Source of the DNA: Streptomyces aureoverticillatus
GTDB lineage: Bacteria; Actinomycetota; Actinomycetes; Streptomycetales; Streptomycetaceae
Direction: 5' to 3'
Length of the DNA stretch: 64,000 bases
Assembly (NCBI RefSeq): GCF_014649395.1
Contig: NZ_BMSY01000007.1
Coordinates: forward strand, 372,001-436,000
Shown: positions 38,403-47,601 of the stretch, one piece after another
Layout: each line of letters begins with the position of its first letter
Numbering within the stretch: the first letter of the stretch is position 1
Translations under genes and position numbers: made by a program
The notes under the pieces: generated by a model
Told to the model about the DNA's origin: nothing
What the model saw: only the letters and a program-made list of their open reading frames with translations
Databases searched by the model: none

Positions 38403-39569
38403 ATGCCCGCATCACCGAGCACCGCTCGGGCCATCAACGACCGGCTCGCGCTGCGCCTGCTGCAGCGCGAGGGGCCCCTGACGGCGGGACAGTTGAAGCA
38501 GCTCACCGGGTTGTCCCGGCCTTCCGTCGCCGACCTCGTCGAGCGCCTGCAGGGCTCCGGTCTGATCGCGGTGGTGGGGGAGACGGGCGAGCGGCGCCGG
38601 GGCCCGAACGCCCGCGTGTACGGCATCGTCGCCGACCGGGCCCATCTGGCCGCGCTCGACGTGCGTACCGAGAGCGTGTCCGTGGTCGTCGCCGACCTGC
38701 TCGGCGCACAGCTCGCGGAGGCGTCCGTGCCGATCGGCGGCGGCACCGGGACCGGGCACGCCGTGGAGCGGGCCGTGGCCCTGGTCGAGCGCACGGCCCG
38801 CGCGGCCGGAGCCGACCGGCTGCACACGGTGGGCGTCGGCGCCCCCGGCCTCATCGACCCGGCGACCGGTGACCTGCGTGACTCGGCGGGCCTGCCCGCC
38901 TGGCACCGCCGCCTCGTCGCCGCCCTCACCGACCGGCTGCCCGCGCGCGTCCTGGTGGAGAACGAGACCAACCTCGCCGCCCGTGCCGAGCAGCGCGACG
39001 GCGCGGCCCACGACCGCGACACCTTCGTGCTGCTGTGGCTTGGGGCGGGCACCGGCGCGGCCGTCGTCCTCGACGGCACCCTGCGCCGCGGGGCCTCCGG
39101 CGGCACCGGCGAGATCGGCTTCCTGCCCGTGCCCGGGACCACGGGGCTGCCGTCCGCGACGGCCTGCGACGGCGGCTTCCACTCGCTGGCCGGCTCGGCG
39201 GCGGTGGAGGACCTGGCCGCGGAGCACGGCTTGAAGGCGGAGCCGGAGCCGGGCGAGCTGCCGGCCGCCGCGGTGGTGCGGCAGGCCGTGGCGGCGGGGT
39301 GCTCGGCGTTCCTCGACGCCCTCGCCGACCGCGTGGCCATCGGCGCGGCGTCCGTGGCGGCCGTGCTCGACCCGGGGTGCGTGGTGCTCGGCGGCGAGCT
39401 GGGGCGGGCGGGCGGTGACGCGCTCGCCGCGCGCGTGGCGGAGCGGGTCGCCCTGATGTCGCCGTTGCGTACGGAGGTGCGGGCGAGCGCGCTGGGCGGG
39501 GCCGCGGTGCTTCGGGGGGCGTTGCTCACCGCGCGGGACGCGGCGCAGGAGGAGCTTTTTGCTACGTGA
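38403..39569 (+). CDS. ROK-family transcriptional regulator
   Basis: 388 residues: N-terminal winged helix (ARAINDRLALRLLQREGPLTAGQLKQLTGLSRPSVADLVERLQ) and a sugar-kinase-like ROK domain (VGVGAPGLIDPATGDL, ENETNLAARAE, GAGTGAAVVLDG, GASGGTGEIG). The Cys-rich zinc motif usual in ROK proteins is replaced by ACDGGFHSLAG, so metal binding is doubtful. ATG 38403 has GAAGGA 9-14 nt upstream. It probably represses the divergent MFS gene in response to a sugar. Confidence 0.92.
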   Translation: MPASPSTARAINDRLALRLLQREGPLTAGQLKQLTGLSRPSVADLVERLQGSGLIAVVGETGERRRGPNARVYGIVADRAHLAALDVRTESVSVVVADLLGAQLAEASVPIGGGTGTGHAVERAVALVERTARAAGADRLHTVGVGAPGLIDPATGDLRDSAGLPAWHRRLVAALTDRLPARVLVENETNLAARAEQRDGAAHDRDTFVLLWLGAGTGAAVVLDGTLRRGASGGTGEIGFLPVPGTTGLPSATACDGGFHSLAGSAAVEDLAAEHGLKAEPEPGELPAAAVVRQAVAAGCSAFLDALADRVAIGAASVAAVLDPGCVVLGGELGRAGGDALAARVAERVALMSPLRTEVRASALGGAAVLRGALLTARDAAQEELFAT

Positions 39570-39613
39570 GCGCCGTTGGGGTTGGGCTGGTTCGGCGTCT
39601 GCGGGTTGTCTTT

Positions 39614-39652
39614 GGCTGGTCGCGCAGTTCCCCGCGCCCCTACGGGGCGCTC
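39614..39652 (+). repeat. Dispersed intergenic repeat, copy C
   Basis: GGCTGGTCGCGCAGTTCCCC followed by a GCGCCCCTACGGGGCGC hairpin. It lies 45 nt after the ROK stop and is nearly identical to copies A and B. Confidence 0.85.
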
Positions 39653-39715
39653 CCGTACCGCCCGGTTCCGACGGCGCCCCGAGCCCCGGTGGCGCCGGCA
39701 GGCAGCGTGTGCGGA

Positions 39716-39756
39716 GCCCGGCGGCGGGGCAAGGGCAGTTCTTCCCGCCGCCGGGC
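39716..39756. terminator. Bidirectional terminator between ROK and chitinase genes
   Basis: GCCCGGCGGCGGG (39716-39728) and CCCGCCGCCGGGC (39744-39756) form a perfect 13-bp stem with a 15-nt loop, 25 nt beyond the chitinase stop. Confidence 0.75.
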
Positions 39757-39781
39757 GTCTGGGGGGCGCCCCCTCGGGGGG

Positions 39782-42103
39782 TCAGCAGGCGCCCAGGTCC
39801 TGCCACACGCCCCATTGTCCGGTGGTGCCGGGCTCCTCGCCCTTCGTCCACCACTTGGACTTCCAGTTGTGCGACTTGTGGGACACGGTCGTCCCGCTGC
39901 CGTACTCGGACGACGCGTTCCACGCGGGCGCCGTGCAGGTGCCGGGCGGGTCGGTCGGGTCCGGCGGGTCGGTCGGACCGCCGCCCCCGGGCTCGACCAC
40001 GGTCGTGCCGCGCGCCAGGTCACCGGCGAGCGCGTACGTCGTACCGGCGATGTTCACCGTCCAGTTCGACGGGGTCGACACCGGCAGGTAGTAGTTGAAC
40101 GACAGGTCCGCGGACGCGCCGGGCGCCAGCGTCTGCCACGCGGGCAGCTTCAGCGAGACGCGGTGGAAGTCGCCCTTCAGGCCGCCGACGTTGTTCCCCG
40201 TGTGACCGCTGCTGATCACCTTCGTGCCGAAGCCGGACTGGTCGGAGGCGTTGGCGGGAGCCGACGTCCCGTAGTCGAACTGGAACTCCGTGCCGCCCGG
40301 CAGCGTCGTCTTCGTGTTGTTGGTGATCTTCAGCTTGGGCGTGATCGGGTAGTTGGAGTCGCCGAGCTTGAACTCGCCGAACTGCACGCCGATGTCGACG
40401 GCCTTGACGGGCAGGTCCTTGCCCGCGACCTTCGCGCCGTACGGGGGCGCCGACTTGAACTTGTCGTACATCGCCGTCGTCAGCGTGTCGCCGATCTCGT
40501 ACTGGCCCTTCGCGGCGTTGTACGTGTAGTCACCGGCGAGTTCCCACACCATCGTGCCGCCGATGCCCTTGTCCACCACGTAGTCGGCCTTGGCCTTCAC
40601 CGACTGCTCGTCCTCGGTGGACAGGAAGACCTTCTTCTCGGCGTTCCACAGCCAGGGTGCGACGAGCGTCGAGTCGTACTTGCGGGCGTAGGTGCCGGTG
40701 AGCTTGGTGTCGGCGGCGAAGCCGTACTTGGTCACGTAGTCCCCGACGACGCCCTTCTCCAGGTTCTTGGCGTGCCACATCGGGTTCGAACCGGCCGGGG
40801 ACTCCTTGCCGTTGTCGTCCTTGTCGTGCCACAGGTTGTCGATGCCGACGGCGCCGTCACCGCACTTGGTGAGCCCGGAGCCGGCCGGACAGTTCGTCGA
40901 GGCGGCCTTGCCCCACAGCCCGTCCGTGCCGCCCTGCACGTTCTTGAAGCCGCGCGTGTAATACGGCAGGCCGATGTTGATGCGGCCCGCGGGCATCGAA
41001 CCGCGGAAGTAGTGATAGGCCCAGTCGGTGTTGAGATAACCGACCCCGCCGTACTGCTGGCTGCCGTACACGCCCGCCGCCGCGAGTTCCGCGTCCTTGC
41101 CGTCGTCGTACAGCGAGGCGTTCGGACCGACGTATTCGTTCCAGGCGCCATGGAGGTCGTACGACATGATGTTGACGTAGTCCAGGTACTTCTGGACCTG
41201 GAACGTCTCCATGCCGCGCAGCAGATAGCCGGACGACGGCGCGGCGACCGTCAGCAGGTAGTGCCTGCCGTCGGCCGCGCCGGCCCGGTCCAGCTTCTCG
41301 CGCAGCGTCTTCATCAGCACCGCATAGCCCTTGACCAGGCCCGCGCGGCGGCCGTTGGCGAGCTGCCAGTCCAGCGGGTTGCCCGCGTCCTTCATCGTCG
41401 TCGGGTATTCGTAGTCGATGTCGACGCCGTTGAAGCCGTACTTCTTGATGAACGCGACGGTGGAGTCCGCGAAGGTCTCGATGCCCGCCTGGTTCACCGA
41501 GCCGTCCGCGTTGGTGGCCATCGAATAGAAGCCGCCGGAGTTCACACGCTTGCCGTCGTCGCCGAAGTACCCTCCGGTCTCGGCCCAACCACCCACGGAG
41601 ACAAGCGTCTTCACGTTCGGGTGCTTCTTCTTGAATTTATTCAGCAGATTGAAGTGACCCTTGTAGGAGTACGCGGGGTCCATTTCCGCGCCCGCGACGC
41701 CCGGCCAGGTCATTCCGGTGGCGGCGTTCTTCTCGCCGTCACCGCCCACGGAGATCTTGTTGTCGCTCCCGATGTGCGCGAAGGCGTAGTTGAGGTGGGT
41801 GACCTTGTCCCAGGGGATGTCGGACGCGAGGTAGGCGGGCTCGCCGTTCTTGCCGGTGCGCCAGCCGGTGAAGTAGCCGATGACGCGGCGCTGGTGGTCG
41901 GCGCCCATCTTCTCGCGGCCGGCGGCGTCGTAGACGGAGCAGTAGGGGACGTCGACGCCGGGGGTCTTGTGGAGGCCGTCGGGCCGGCAGGACTCGTTGT
42001 CGGCGGCGTGCGAGGTCGTCGCGGAGAGGGTGCTCATCAGCAGTCCGGCGACCGCGGCGCCGACTGCCAGGAGCGTGGTTCTCGCTCGGGTGGGGGTGGG
42101 CAC
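39782..42103 (-). CDS. Secreted GH18 chitinase with chitin-binding modules
   Basis: 773 residues. A signal peptide ([16 protein letters not shown]...SHAAD) is followed by a GH18 catalytic barrel with [17 protein letters not shown] and the catalytic GVDIDYEYP (D228, D230, E232). Next come an Ig/cellulose-binding-like domain (about residues 560-690), a Gly/Pro/Asp linker and a C-terminal CBM5/12 chitin-binding domain ([20 protein letters not shown]). It hydrolyses chitin outside the cell. GTG 42103 has AGGAGGA upstream, better than any upstream codon. The promoter carries chitinase-type repeats. Confidence 0.93.
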   Translation of the reverse strand: MPTPTRARTTLLAVGAAVAGLLMSTLSATTSHAADNESCRPDGLHKTPGVDVPYCSVYDAAGREKMGADHQRRVIGYFTGWRTGKNGEPAYLASDIPWDKVTHLNYAFAHIGSDNKISVGGDGEKNAATGMTWPGVAGAEMDPAYSYKGHFNLLNKFKKKHPNVKTLVSVGGWAETGGYFGDDGKRVNSGGFYSMATNADGSVNQAGIETFADSTVAFIKKYGFNGVDIDYEYPTTMKDAGNPLDWQLANGRRAGLVKGYAVLMKTLREKLDRAGAADGRHYLLTVAAPSSGYLLRGMETFQVQKYLDYVNIMSYDLHGAWNEYVGPNASLYDDGKDAELAAAGVYGSQQYGGVGYLNTDWAYHYFRGSMPAGRINIGLPYYTRGFKNVQGGTDGLWGKAASTNCPAGSGLTKCGDGAVGIDNLWHDKDDNGKESPAGSNPMWHAKNLEKGVVGDYVTKYGFAADTKLTGTYARKYDSTLVAPWLWNAEKKVFLSTEDEQSVKAKADYVVDKGIGGTMVWELAGDYTYNAAKGQYEIGDTLTTAMYDKFKSAPPYGAKVAGKDLPVKAVDIGVQFGEFKLGDSNYPITPKLKITNNTKTTLPGGTEFQFDYGTSAPANASDQSGFGTKVISSGHTGNNVGGLKGDFHRVSLKLPAWQTLAPGASADLSFNYYLPVSTPSNWTVNIAGTTYALAGDLARGTTVVEPGGGGPTDPPDPTDPPGTCTAPAWNASSEYGSGTTVSHKSHNWKSKWWTKGEEPGTTGQWGVWQDLGAC

Positions 42104-42201
42104 GTCGGTTCCTCCTGGGGAGGCTCGGTGTCGCACAGCGAACGGGGACGGTGGCCCACGGTGTGCGCACACCGGGCGGGCCTCTCCTCGGAGTGACGCA
42201 G

Positions 42202-42243
42202 ACGTTAAAAGGACTAGACCAGTGCGTCAATAGGTATGGACCA
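42202..42243 (-). promoter_or_regulatory. Chitinase promoter with paired TGGTC direct repeats
   Basis: On the minus strand: TGGTCCATACCT (42243-42232), TTGACG -35 (42230-42225), TGGTCTAGTCCT (42221-42210) and TAACGT -10 (42207-42202), with a 17-bp spacer. Streptomyces chitinase promoters carry 12-bp TGGTCYAGACCT direct repeats flanking the -35, and the DasR site is ACTGGTCTAGACCAGT; both are closely matched here. Induction by chitin through DasR is inferred. Confidence 0.7.
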
Positions 42244-42342
42244 AACGTCTTCCGGCGCCGCGGGGTGCCTGTGAGCCAGCCCACAGGATCTCGCCCGCAT
42301 GGCCGTGACCAGGCGTGGCACACTGGCCTGGTACCAGAAGCA

Positions 42343-42469
42343 GCGCACTCCGGGGTCGGTGCAATTCCGAACCGGCGGTTACAGTCCGCGACCCGGCCGC
42401 CTCCAGCGGTCGGTTGACCAGGTGAAACTCCTGGACCGACGGTGAAAGTCCGGATGGGAGGCAGTGCGC
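42343..42469 (+). ncRNA. FMN riboswitch (RFN element)
   Basis: The conserved RFN core is readable: GCGCACTCCGGGGTCGG at the 5' side, CAATTCCGAACCGGCGGT, then CCGACGGTGAAAGTCCGGAT and GGGAGGCAGTGCGC. Closing helix P1 pairs GCGCAC (42343-42348) with GTGCGC (42464-42469). It senses FMN and should shut down the riboflavin operon downstream. The 180 nt between it and ribD hold the expression platform, including a GTCCC-GCAA-GGGAC hairpin. Confidence 0.95.
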
Positions 42470-42649
42470 GGCGAGCGGACACATGTGTCATGTGTGGCGC
42501 CTCGTCGTAGTGGCTCGGTCCCGCAAGGGACAGGTCTCTTTCGGCGTCGGCGGTCCCGGCGGTCCAGCGATGCCGGTGTTCCTGCTCGTGAAATCTCTGT
42601 CGTCATCGACAGGCCCCGGAGTCCGTGCCCGAAGAGGCAGGAGGACCCG

Positions 42650-43963
42650 GTGGCCACCGCAGCCGAAGCAGCCGCCATGCGACGCGCCCTCGCGCTCGCC
42701 GCGCGCGGACTCGGCTTCACCAGCCCCAACCCGGTCGTCGGCTGCGTCGTCCTCGACGCCGGCGGCGAGACCGTGGGCGAGGGCTACCACCAGCGCGCGG
42801 GCGGACCGCACGCCGAGGTGCACGCGCTGCGCGCGGCCGGCGACAAGGCCCGCGGCGGCACCGCCGTCGTCACCCTCGAACCCTGCAACCACACCGGCCG
42901 CACCGGCCCCTGCGCCCAGGCGCTCCTCGACGCCGGTATCGCCCGCGTCGTGTACGCCGTCGCCGACCCCACACCCGACGCGACCGGCGGCGCCGCCACC
43001 CTGCGCGCGGCCGGCGTCGACGTGGAGCCCGGCCTGCTCGCCGAGGAGGCCGAGACGGTCAACACCGCCTGGCTGACCTCGGTCCGCACCGGCCGCCCCC
43101 ACGTCACCTGGAAGTACGCGGCCACCCTCGACGGCCGCGTCGCCGCCGCCGATGGCTCCAGCCGCTGGATCACCTCCGCCGCGTCCCGCGCCGACGTGCA
43201 CCGGCTGCGCGCCGAGTGCGACGCCGTCGTCGTCGGCTCCGGCACCCAGCGCGCCGACGACCCGCACCTCGCCGTGCGCGGCATCGAGGGCGCCGTCCAG
43301 CCGCTGCGCGTCGTCGTCGACACCCACGGCACCGCCGTGCGGCCGGGCGCCCGCGTCCTGGACGACGCGGCACCCACGCTGGTGGCGGTCGCCGAGGGCG
43401 TGGAGCCACTGCCCGGCGTGGATACTGTGCACCTTCCGTACGCCGACGAGCGCGCGGCCGCGGAACACCTGCCGTACGTCGAGCACGCCCCGCGCCCGCC
43501 GCGCGCGGGCGGGAACGGCGATGGCGCGCCGGCGCCGTCCGGGCGGCCGGACGCCGCCACCGAAGACGCCCGGCTGGAACACCGCTTCACCGCCAGCGGC
43601 GGCGCCTACCGCGCCCAGCGCCCGGCAGCCCGCCCCGACATCCGTTCGCCGCGCCCCACGAGCCCCGCCCGCGGCCTCGACGTCGACGCGCTGCTCGCCG
43701 AACTGCACGCCCGCGGCGTGCGGTCCGTGCTGCTCGAAGGCGGTCCGACGCTCGCCGGCGCCTTCGTGGCCGCCGGCGCCGTCGACCGCGTCGTCGGCTA
43801 CCTCGCGCCCGCGCTGCTCGGCGCGGGCCCTGCCGCCCTCACCGGCGGCGGAATCACGACCATCACCGAGGCGTTCCGCCTCGACGTGCGCGAATGCGTC
43901 GCGCTCGGACCCGATCTGCGTATCACCGCGGCCGTCGCGGCCCCCGGAACGAAGGAGCACTGA
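42650..43963 (+). CDS. ribD: Bifunctional diaminohydroxyphosphoribosylaminopyrimidine deaminase / 5-amino-6-(5-phosphoribosylamino)uracil reductase
   Basis: 437 residues. The N-terminal cytidine-deaminase-like domain carries the zinc site HAEVHAL (H54, E56) with C79 and C88 in PCNHTGRTGPC. The C-terminal DHFR-like reductase starts with VTWKYAATLDGRVAAADGSSRWIT and ends with VLLEGGPTLAGAF. Compared with the usual ~360 residues there is an extra low-complexity stretch at about residues 278-345 inside the reductase. GTG 42650 follows GGAGGA. First gene of the FMN-riboswitch operon. Confidence 0.94.
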   Translation: MATAAEAAAMRRALALAARGLGFTSPNPVVGCVVLDAGGETVGEGYHQRAGGPHAEVHALRAAGDKARGGTAVVTLEPCNHTGRTGPCAQALLDAGIARVVYAVADPTPDATGGAATLRAAGVDVEPGLLAEEAETVNTAWLTSVRTGRPHVTWKYAATLDGRVAAADGSSRWITSAASRADVHRLRAECDAVVVGSGTQRADDPHLAVRGIEGAVQPLRVVVDTHGTAVRPGARVLDDAAPTLVAVAEGVEPLPGVDTVHLPYADERAAAEHLPYVEHAPRPPRAGGNGDGAPAPSGRPDAATEDARLEHRFTASGGAYRAQRPAARPDIRSPRPTSPARGLDVDALLAELHARGVRSVLLEGGPTLAGAFVAAGAVDRVVGYLAPALLGAGPAALTGGGITTITEAFRLDVRECVALGPDLRITAAVAAPGTKEH

Positions 43964-44602
43964 GTGTTCACCGGAATCGTCGAAGAGCTGGGCGAAGTCA
44001 CCGCCGTCGAGAACCTGGACGACGCGTCCCGCTTCCGCCTGCGCGGCCCCGTCGTCACCGAGGGCGCCAAGCACGGCGACTCCATCGCCGTCAACGGCGT
44101 GTGTCTGACGGTCGTGGAGCACGACGGCGACGAGTTCACCGCCGACGTCATGGCCGAGACGCTCGACCGGTCCAGCCTCGGTGCCCTCGTGCCCGGCTCG
44201 AAGGTCAACCTGGAGCGCCCCACGGCCGTCGGCGCGCGCCTCGGCGGACACATCGTGCAGGGTCACGTTGATTCTGTCGGCACGGTCCTCGACCGCAAGC
44301 CCTCCGAGAACTGGGAGATCGTCAAGGTCTCGCTGCCCGAGGAACTCGCCCGCTACGTCGTCGAGAAGGGCTCCATCACCGTCGACGGCGTGAGCCTGAC
44401 CGTCGTCGACGCCGGGCCCGACTACTTCACCATCAGCCTGATCCCCACGACGCTCGCCCTGACCACGCTCGGCATCAAGCAGCCCGGCGACCCGGTCAAC
44501 CTGGAGGTCGACGTCATCGCCAAGTACGTCGAGCGGCTGCTCGGCGCCCGGGCGGACGCTCCCGCCGGGGCCGCGGCGGTGGCCGAGGAGGGCGGGCGGT
44601 GA
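43964..44602 (+). CDS. ribE: Riboflavin synthase, alpha chain
   Basis: 212 residues built from two homologous lumazine-binding barrels: [12 protein letters not shown]...[14 protein letters not shown] and GHVDSVGTV...[13 protein letters not shown]. It dismutates two dimethylribityllumazine molecules to riboflavin, the last step. The GTG start follows immediately after the ribD stop, and the last codon overlaps the next gene by GTGA. Confidence 0.95.
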   Translation: MFTGIVEELGEVTAVENLDDASRFRLRGPVVTEGAKHGDSIAVNGVCLTVVEHDGDEFTADVMAETLDRSSLGALVPGSKVNLERPTAVGARLGGHIVQGHVDSVGTVLDRKPSENWEIVKVSLPEELARYVVEKGSITVDGVSLTVVDAGPDYFTISLIPTTLALTTLGIKQPGDPVNLEVDVIAKYVERLLGARADAPAGAAAVAEEGGR

Positions 44603-45261
44603 GCACCTTCGACTGGCTGAACTCCGAGGCCTTCACGGCCTTCGGCCAGCACATCATGTGGTCCGACATGGTCGGCAACATCGTCGGCCTGATCGCCCTC
44701 GCGCTCGGCTGGCGCCGCTCCATGGGCACCTGGCCCGCCCAGCTCGTGTCCGGTGCCGTCCTCGTCGCCGCGTACGCCTCCGCGCAGCTGTCCGGCGGCG
44801 TCGGCAAGCAGCTCCTCGTCATCGGCGTCGCCGTGTGGGGCTGGCGCCAGTGGACGCGGGGCACGCAGCGCGCGCAGGACGGCAGCATCGCCGTGCGCTT
44901 CGCCACCTGGAAGGAGCGCGGTGCCCTGGTCGCGGGCACCGCCCTCGGCACCCTCGCGGTCGGGTCGCTGTTCACCGCCGTGCCCGAGCTGTCCTGGAAC
45001 CCCTGGCCGGACGCCTACATCTTCGTCGGCACGCTCGCCGCGATGGTCGCCCAGGCCCGCGGCCTCGTCGAGTTCTGGTTCGCCTGGCTGCTCGTCGACA
45101 TCGTCGGCGTCCCGCTCGCGTTCTCCAGCGGCCTCGCCTTCTCCGGTCTCGTGTACGTCGTCTATCTCGCCCTCGTCCTGTGGGGCCTGCGCGACTGGTG
45201 GCTGCGCTCGCGGCAGACCGCCACCCAGCAGCGGCCCGCTCTGGAAGGAGCCCCGGCATGA
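44599..45261 (+). CDS. ribM: PnuC-family riboflavin transporter (RibM/PnuX-like)
   Basis: 220 residues with about seven hydrophobic helices, and PnuC-type features (WxxW-like [39 protein letters not shown]). PnuC proteins move vitamins by facilitated diffusion; placed under an FMN riboswitch between riboflavin genes, it is most likely the riboflavin facilitator known as RibM in S. davaonensis and PnuX in corynebacteria. It overlaps genes on both sides (GTGA and ATGA), so it is translated with the pathway. Confidence 0.88.
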   Translation: MSTFDWLNSEAFTAFGQHIMWSDMVGNIVGLIALALGWRRSMGTWPAQLVSGAVLVAAYASAQLSGGVGKQLLVIGVAVWGWRQWTRGTQRAQDGSIAVRFATWKERGALVAGTALGTLAVGSLFTAVPELSWNPWPDAYIFVGTLAAMVAQARGLVEFWFAWLLVDIVGVPLAFSSGLAFSGLVYVVYLALVLWGLRDWWLRSRQTATQQRPALEGAPA

Positions 45262-46589
45262 CCGCCTACCCCCCTCCCGTCCCCGCGGACGAGGAGCCGA
45301 ACCTCGCGCGTCCGGCCCCCTACGCAGCCGACCACACCGAAGACCTGCGCCTCGACCCGGTGGAGATGGCCATCCGCGACATCGCCGCCGGCCGGCCCGT
45401 CGTGGTCGTCGACGACGAGGACCGCGAGAACGAGGGCGACCTCGTCATCGCCGCCGAGAAGGCCACCCCCGAGATCGTCGCCTTCATGATGAGCGAGTGC
45501 CGCGGCCTGATCTGCGCGCCCATGGAGGGCGACGAACTGGAGCGCCTCCACCTGCCGCAGATGGTCGAGAACAACACCGAGTCGATGAGCACGGCCTTCA
45601 CCGTCTCCGTCGACGCCAGCGGCGCCCACGGCGTCACCACCGGCATCTCCGCCGCCGACCGCGCCACCACCCTCCGGCTCCTCGCGAGCGGCAAGGCCGA
45701 GGCCGGGGACTTCGTGCGGCCGGGCCACATCTTCCCGCTGCGCGCCAAGCCGGGCGGCGTCCTGGTGCGCGACGGCCACACCGAGGCCGCCGTCGACCTC
45801 GCCCGGCTCGCGGGGCTGCGTCCCGCCGGGGCGATCGTCGAGATCGCGGGCGAGGACGGCCGGATGCTGCGGCTGCCCGAGCTGGTCCCGTTCGCCCGCA
45901 GGCACGGCCTGACGATCATCTCCATCGAGGACCTGATCGCCTACCGGCGCACCGCCGAGCCCACCGTGCGCCGCGAGGCCGAGGTCCGCCTGCCCACCAC
46001 CTACGGCGAGTTCACCGCGTACGGCTACCGCTCCACCGTCGACGGCGTCGAGCACGTCGCCCTCGTCCACGGCGACATCGGCACCGGCGAGGAGGTCCTG
46101 GTCCGCATCCACTCGGAGTGCCTGACCGGGGACGTCTTCCACTCGCTGCGCTGCGACTGCGGGCCGCAGCTGGAGGAGTCCATGCGGCGCATCACCGACG
46201 CCCGGCGCGGCGTCGTGGTCTATCTGCGCGGCCACGAGGGGCGCGGCATCGGCCTGCTGTCCAAGCTGCGCGCCTACGAACTCCAGGAGCGCGGCAGCGA
46301 CACCCTGGACGCCAACCTCGAACTGGGCCTGCCCGCCGACGCCCGCGACTACGGCGCCGGCGCCCAGATCCTGGAGGATCTCGGCGTACGCAGCCTGCGC
46401 CTGCTCACCAACAACCCCGACAAGACCGAGGCCCTCGCCCGGCACGGCCTGAAGGTCATCGCGCGGGAGTCCATGCCGGTGACCGTCGGCGAGCACAATC
46501 TGCGCTATCTGCGCACCAAGCGGGACCGCATGGGCCACGACCTGCCCTGGCTGGACACCCCGGACATGTCCGCCTGCGGCAACCAGTAG
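45258..46589 (+). CDS. ribBA: Bifunctional 3,4-dihydroxy-2-butanone-4-phosphate synthase / GTP cyclohydrolase II
   Basis: 443 residues. The N-terminal RibB domain has [16 protein letters not shown] (acidic Mg site) and RPGHIFPL. The C-terminal GTP cyclohydrolase II domain has the zinc-binding [18 protein letters not shown] and the [10 protein letters not shown] loop. It makes both precursors of riboflavin, from ribulose 5-phosphate and GTP. ATG 45258 has GGAAGGAG upstream and overlaps the ribM stop. Confidence 0.95.
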   Translation: MTAYPPPVPADEEPNLARPAPYAADHTEDLRLDPVEMAIRDIAAGRPVVVVDDEDRENEGDLVIAAEKATPEIVAFMMSECRGLICAPMEGDELERLHLPQMVENNTESMSTAFTVSVDASGAHGVTTGISAADRATTLRLLASGKAEAGDFVRPGHIFPLRAKPGGVLVRDGHTEAAVDLARLAGLRPAGAIVEIAGEDGRMLRLPELVPFARRHGLTIISIEDLIAYRRTAEPTVRREAEVRLPTTYGEFTAYGYRSTVDGVEHVALVHGDIGTGEEVLVRIHSECLTGDVFHSLRCDCGPQLEESMRRITDARRGVVVYLRGHEGRGIGLLSKLRAYELQERGSDTLDANLELGLPADARDYGAGAQILEDLGVRSLRLLTNNPDKTEALARHGLKVIARESMPVTVGEHNLRYLRTKRDRMGHDLPWLDTPDMSACGNQ

Positions 46590-46603
46590 ACGTACGGCCC
46601 AAT

Positions 46604-46675
46604 CCAGAAGACGCACCACCCAAAGCAGCAGACGCAGGACCAAAAGCAGCAGACGCACGACCCACCAGACAGACG
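46604..46675 (+). repeat. A/C-rich tandem repeats between ribBA and ribH
   Basis: Imperfect ~20-bp units built on AGCAGACGCA: full copies at 46622-46641 and 46643-46662, with degenerate flanking copies (AGAAGACGCACC; ACAGACGCCC). The stretch is unusually A-rich for this genome and would be unstructured in RNA, ending just before the ribH AAGGAG. Confidence 0.8.
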
Positions 46676-46703
46676 CCCGAAGAAAACCCCCAAGGAGAAG
46701 CGC

Positions 46704-47189
46704 GTGAGCGGCAAGGGTGCCCCCGAACTGAGCGTGAAGAACTGTGGCGACCTGCGGGTCGCCGTCGTCGCCGCCCTGTGGCACGAGCAGATCATGGACG
46801 GCCTCGTCGACGGCGCGCTGCGCGCCCTGCACGAGCTCGGCATCGACGAGCCGACGCTGCTTCGCGTGCCCGGCAGCTTCGAGCTGCCGGTCGTCGCCAA
46901 GGTCCTCGCGGGCCGCGGCTACGACGCGATCGTGGCGCTCGGCGTCGTCATCCGCGGGGGCACCCCGCACTTCGAGTACGTCTGCCAGGGCGTCACCCAG
47001 GGGCTCACCCAGGTGTCCGTCGACACCGGTGTGCCCATCGGTTTCGGCGTCCTGACCTGCGACACCGAGGAGCAGGCCCTGGACCGCGCGGGCATCGAGG
47101 GCTCCACCGAGGACAAGGGCCACGAGGCCGTCACGGCCGCCGTGGCCACGGCGGCCACGCTGCGCACGGTCTCGGAACCCTGGCGCTAG
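46704..47189 (+). CDS. ribH: 6,7-dimethyl-8-ribityllumazine synthase
   Basis: 161 residues. Family motifs are [35 protein letters not shown], the [14 protein letters not shown] phosphate and ribityl pocket with the catalytic His, and [20 protein letters not shown]. It condenses the RibA and RibB branch products; the subunits assemble into an icosahedral shell. GTG 46704 has AAGGAG 7-12 nt upstream. Last riboflavin gene. Confidence 0.96.
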   Translation: MSGKGAPELSVKNCGDLRVAVVAALWHEQIMDGLVDGALRALHELGIDEPTLLRVPGSFELPVVAKVLAGRGYDAIVALGVVIRGGTPHFEYVCQGVTQGLTQVSVDTGVPIGFGVLTCDTEEQALDRAGIEGSTEDKGHEAVTAAVATAATLRTVSEPWR

Positions 47190-47207
47190 CGGTGCCGCGC
47201 GGGCGCG

Positions 47208-47213
47208 TAGAGT
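47208..47213 (+). promoter_or_regulatory. Candidate -10 element of hisE
   Basis: TAGAGT (TANNNT) ends 10 nt before the hisE ATG, and no ribosome site is visible, suggesting a very short or absent leader. No convincing -35. Confidence 0.3.
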
Positions 47214-47223
47214 AAGCGACATC

Positions 47224-47496
47224 ATGTCCAAGAAGACTTTCGAGGAGCTCTTCACCGAGCTCCAGCACAAGGCCGCCAACGGCGACCCCGCCACCTCCCG
47301 CACCGCGGAACTGGTGGACAAGGGCGTCCACGCCATCGGCAAGAAGGTCGTCGAGGAGGCCGCCGAGGTGTGGATGGCCGCCGAGTACGAGGGCAAGGAA
47401 GCCGCCGCCGAGGAGATCTCCCAGCTCCTGTACCACGTACAGGTGATGATGATCGCCCGCGGCATCTCCCTCAACGACGTGTACGCCCACCTCTAG
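47224..47496 (+). CDS. hisE: Phosphoribosyl-ATP pyrophosphatase
   Basis: 90-residue all-alpha MazG-like enzyme for the second step of histidine synthesis. The metal-binding helix [27 protein letters not shown] gives the ExxE...ExxD-type acidic pattern. The family length is exact. It sits 34 nt after ribH and precedes hisG, the usual actinobacterial hisE-hisG pair. No Shine-Dalgarno sequence is seen. Confidence 0.95.
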   Translation: MSKKTFEELFTELQHKAANGDPATSRTAELVDKGVHAIGKKVVEEAAEVWMAAEYEGKEAAAEEISQLLYHVQVMMIARGISLNDVYAHL

Positions 47497-47601
47497 AGCC
47501 TCGCGAGCGTGCGCTCACCCTGAACCCCTGAAGCACGCGTTCCGATTCGTCCAGCCCGCTCATCCCGCTCTTCACGTCTCCACGCAAAGGAATCCGACCT
47601 C

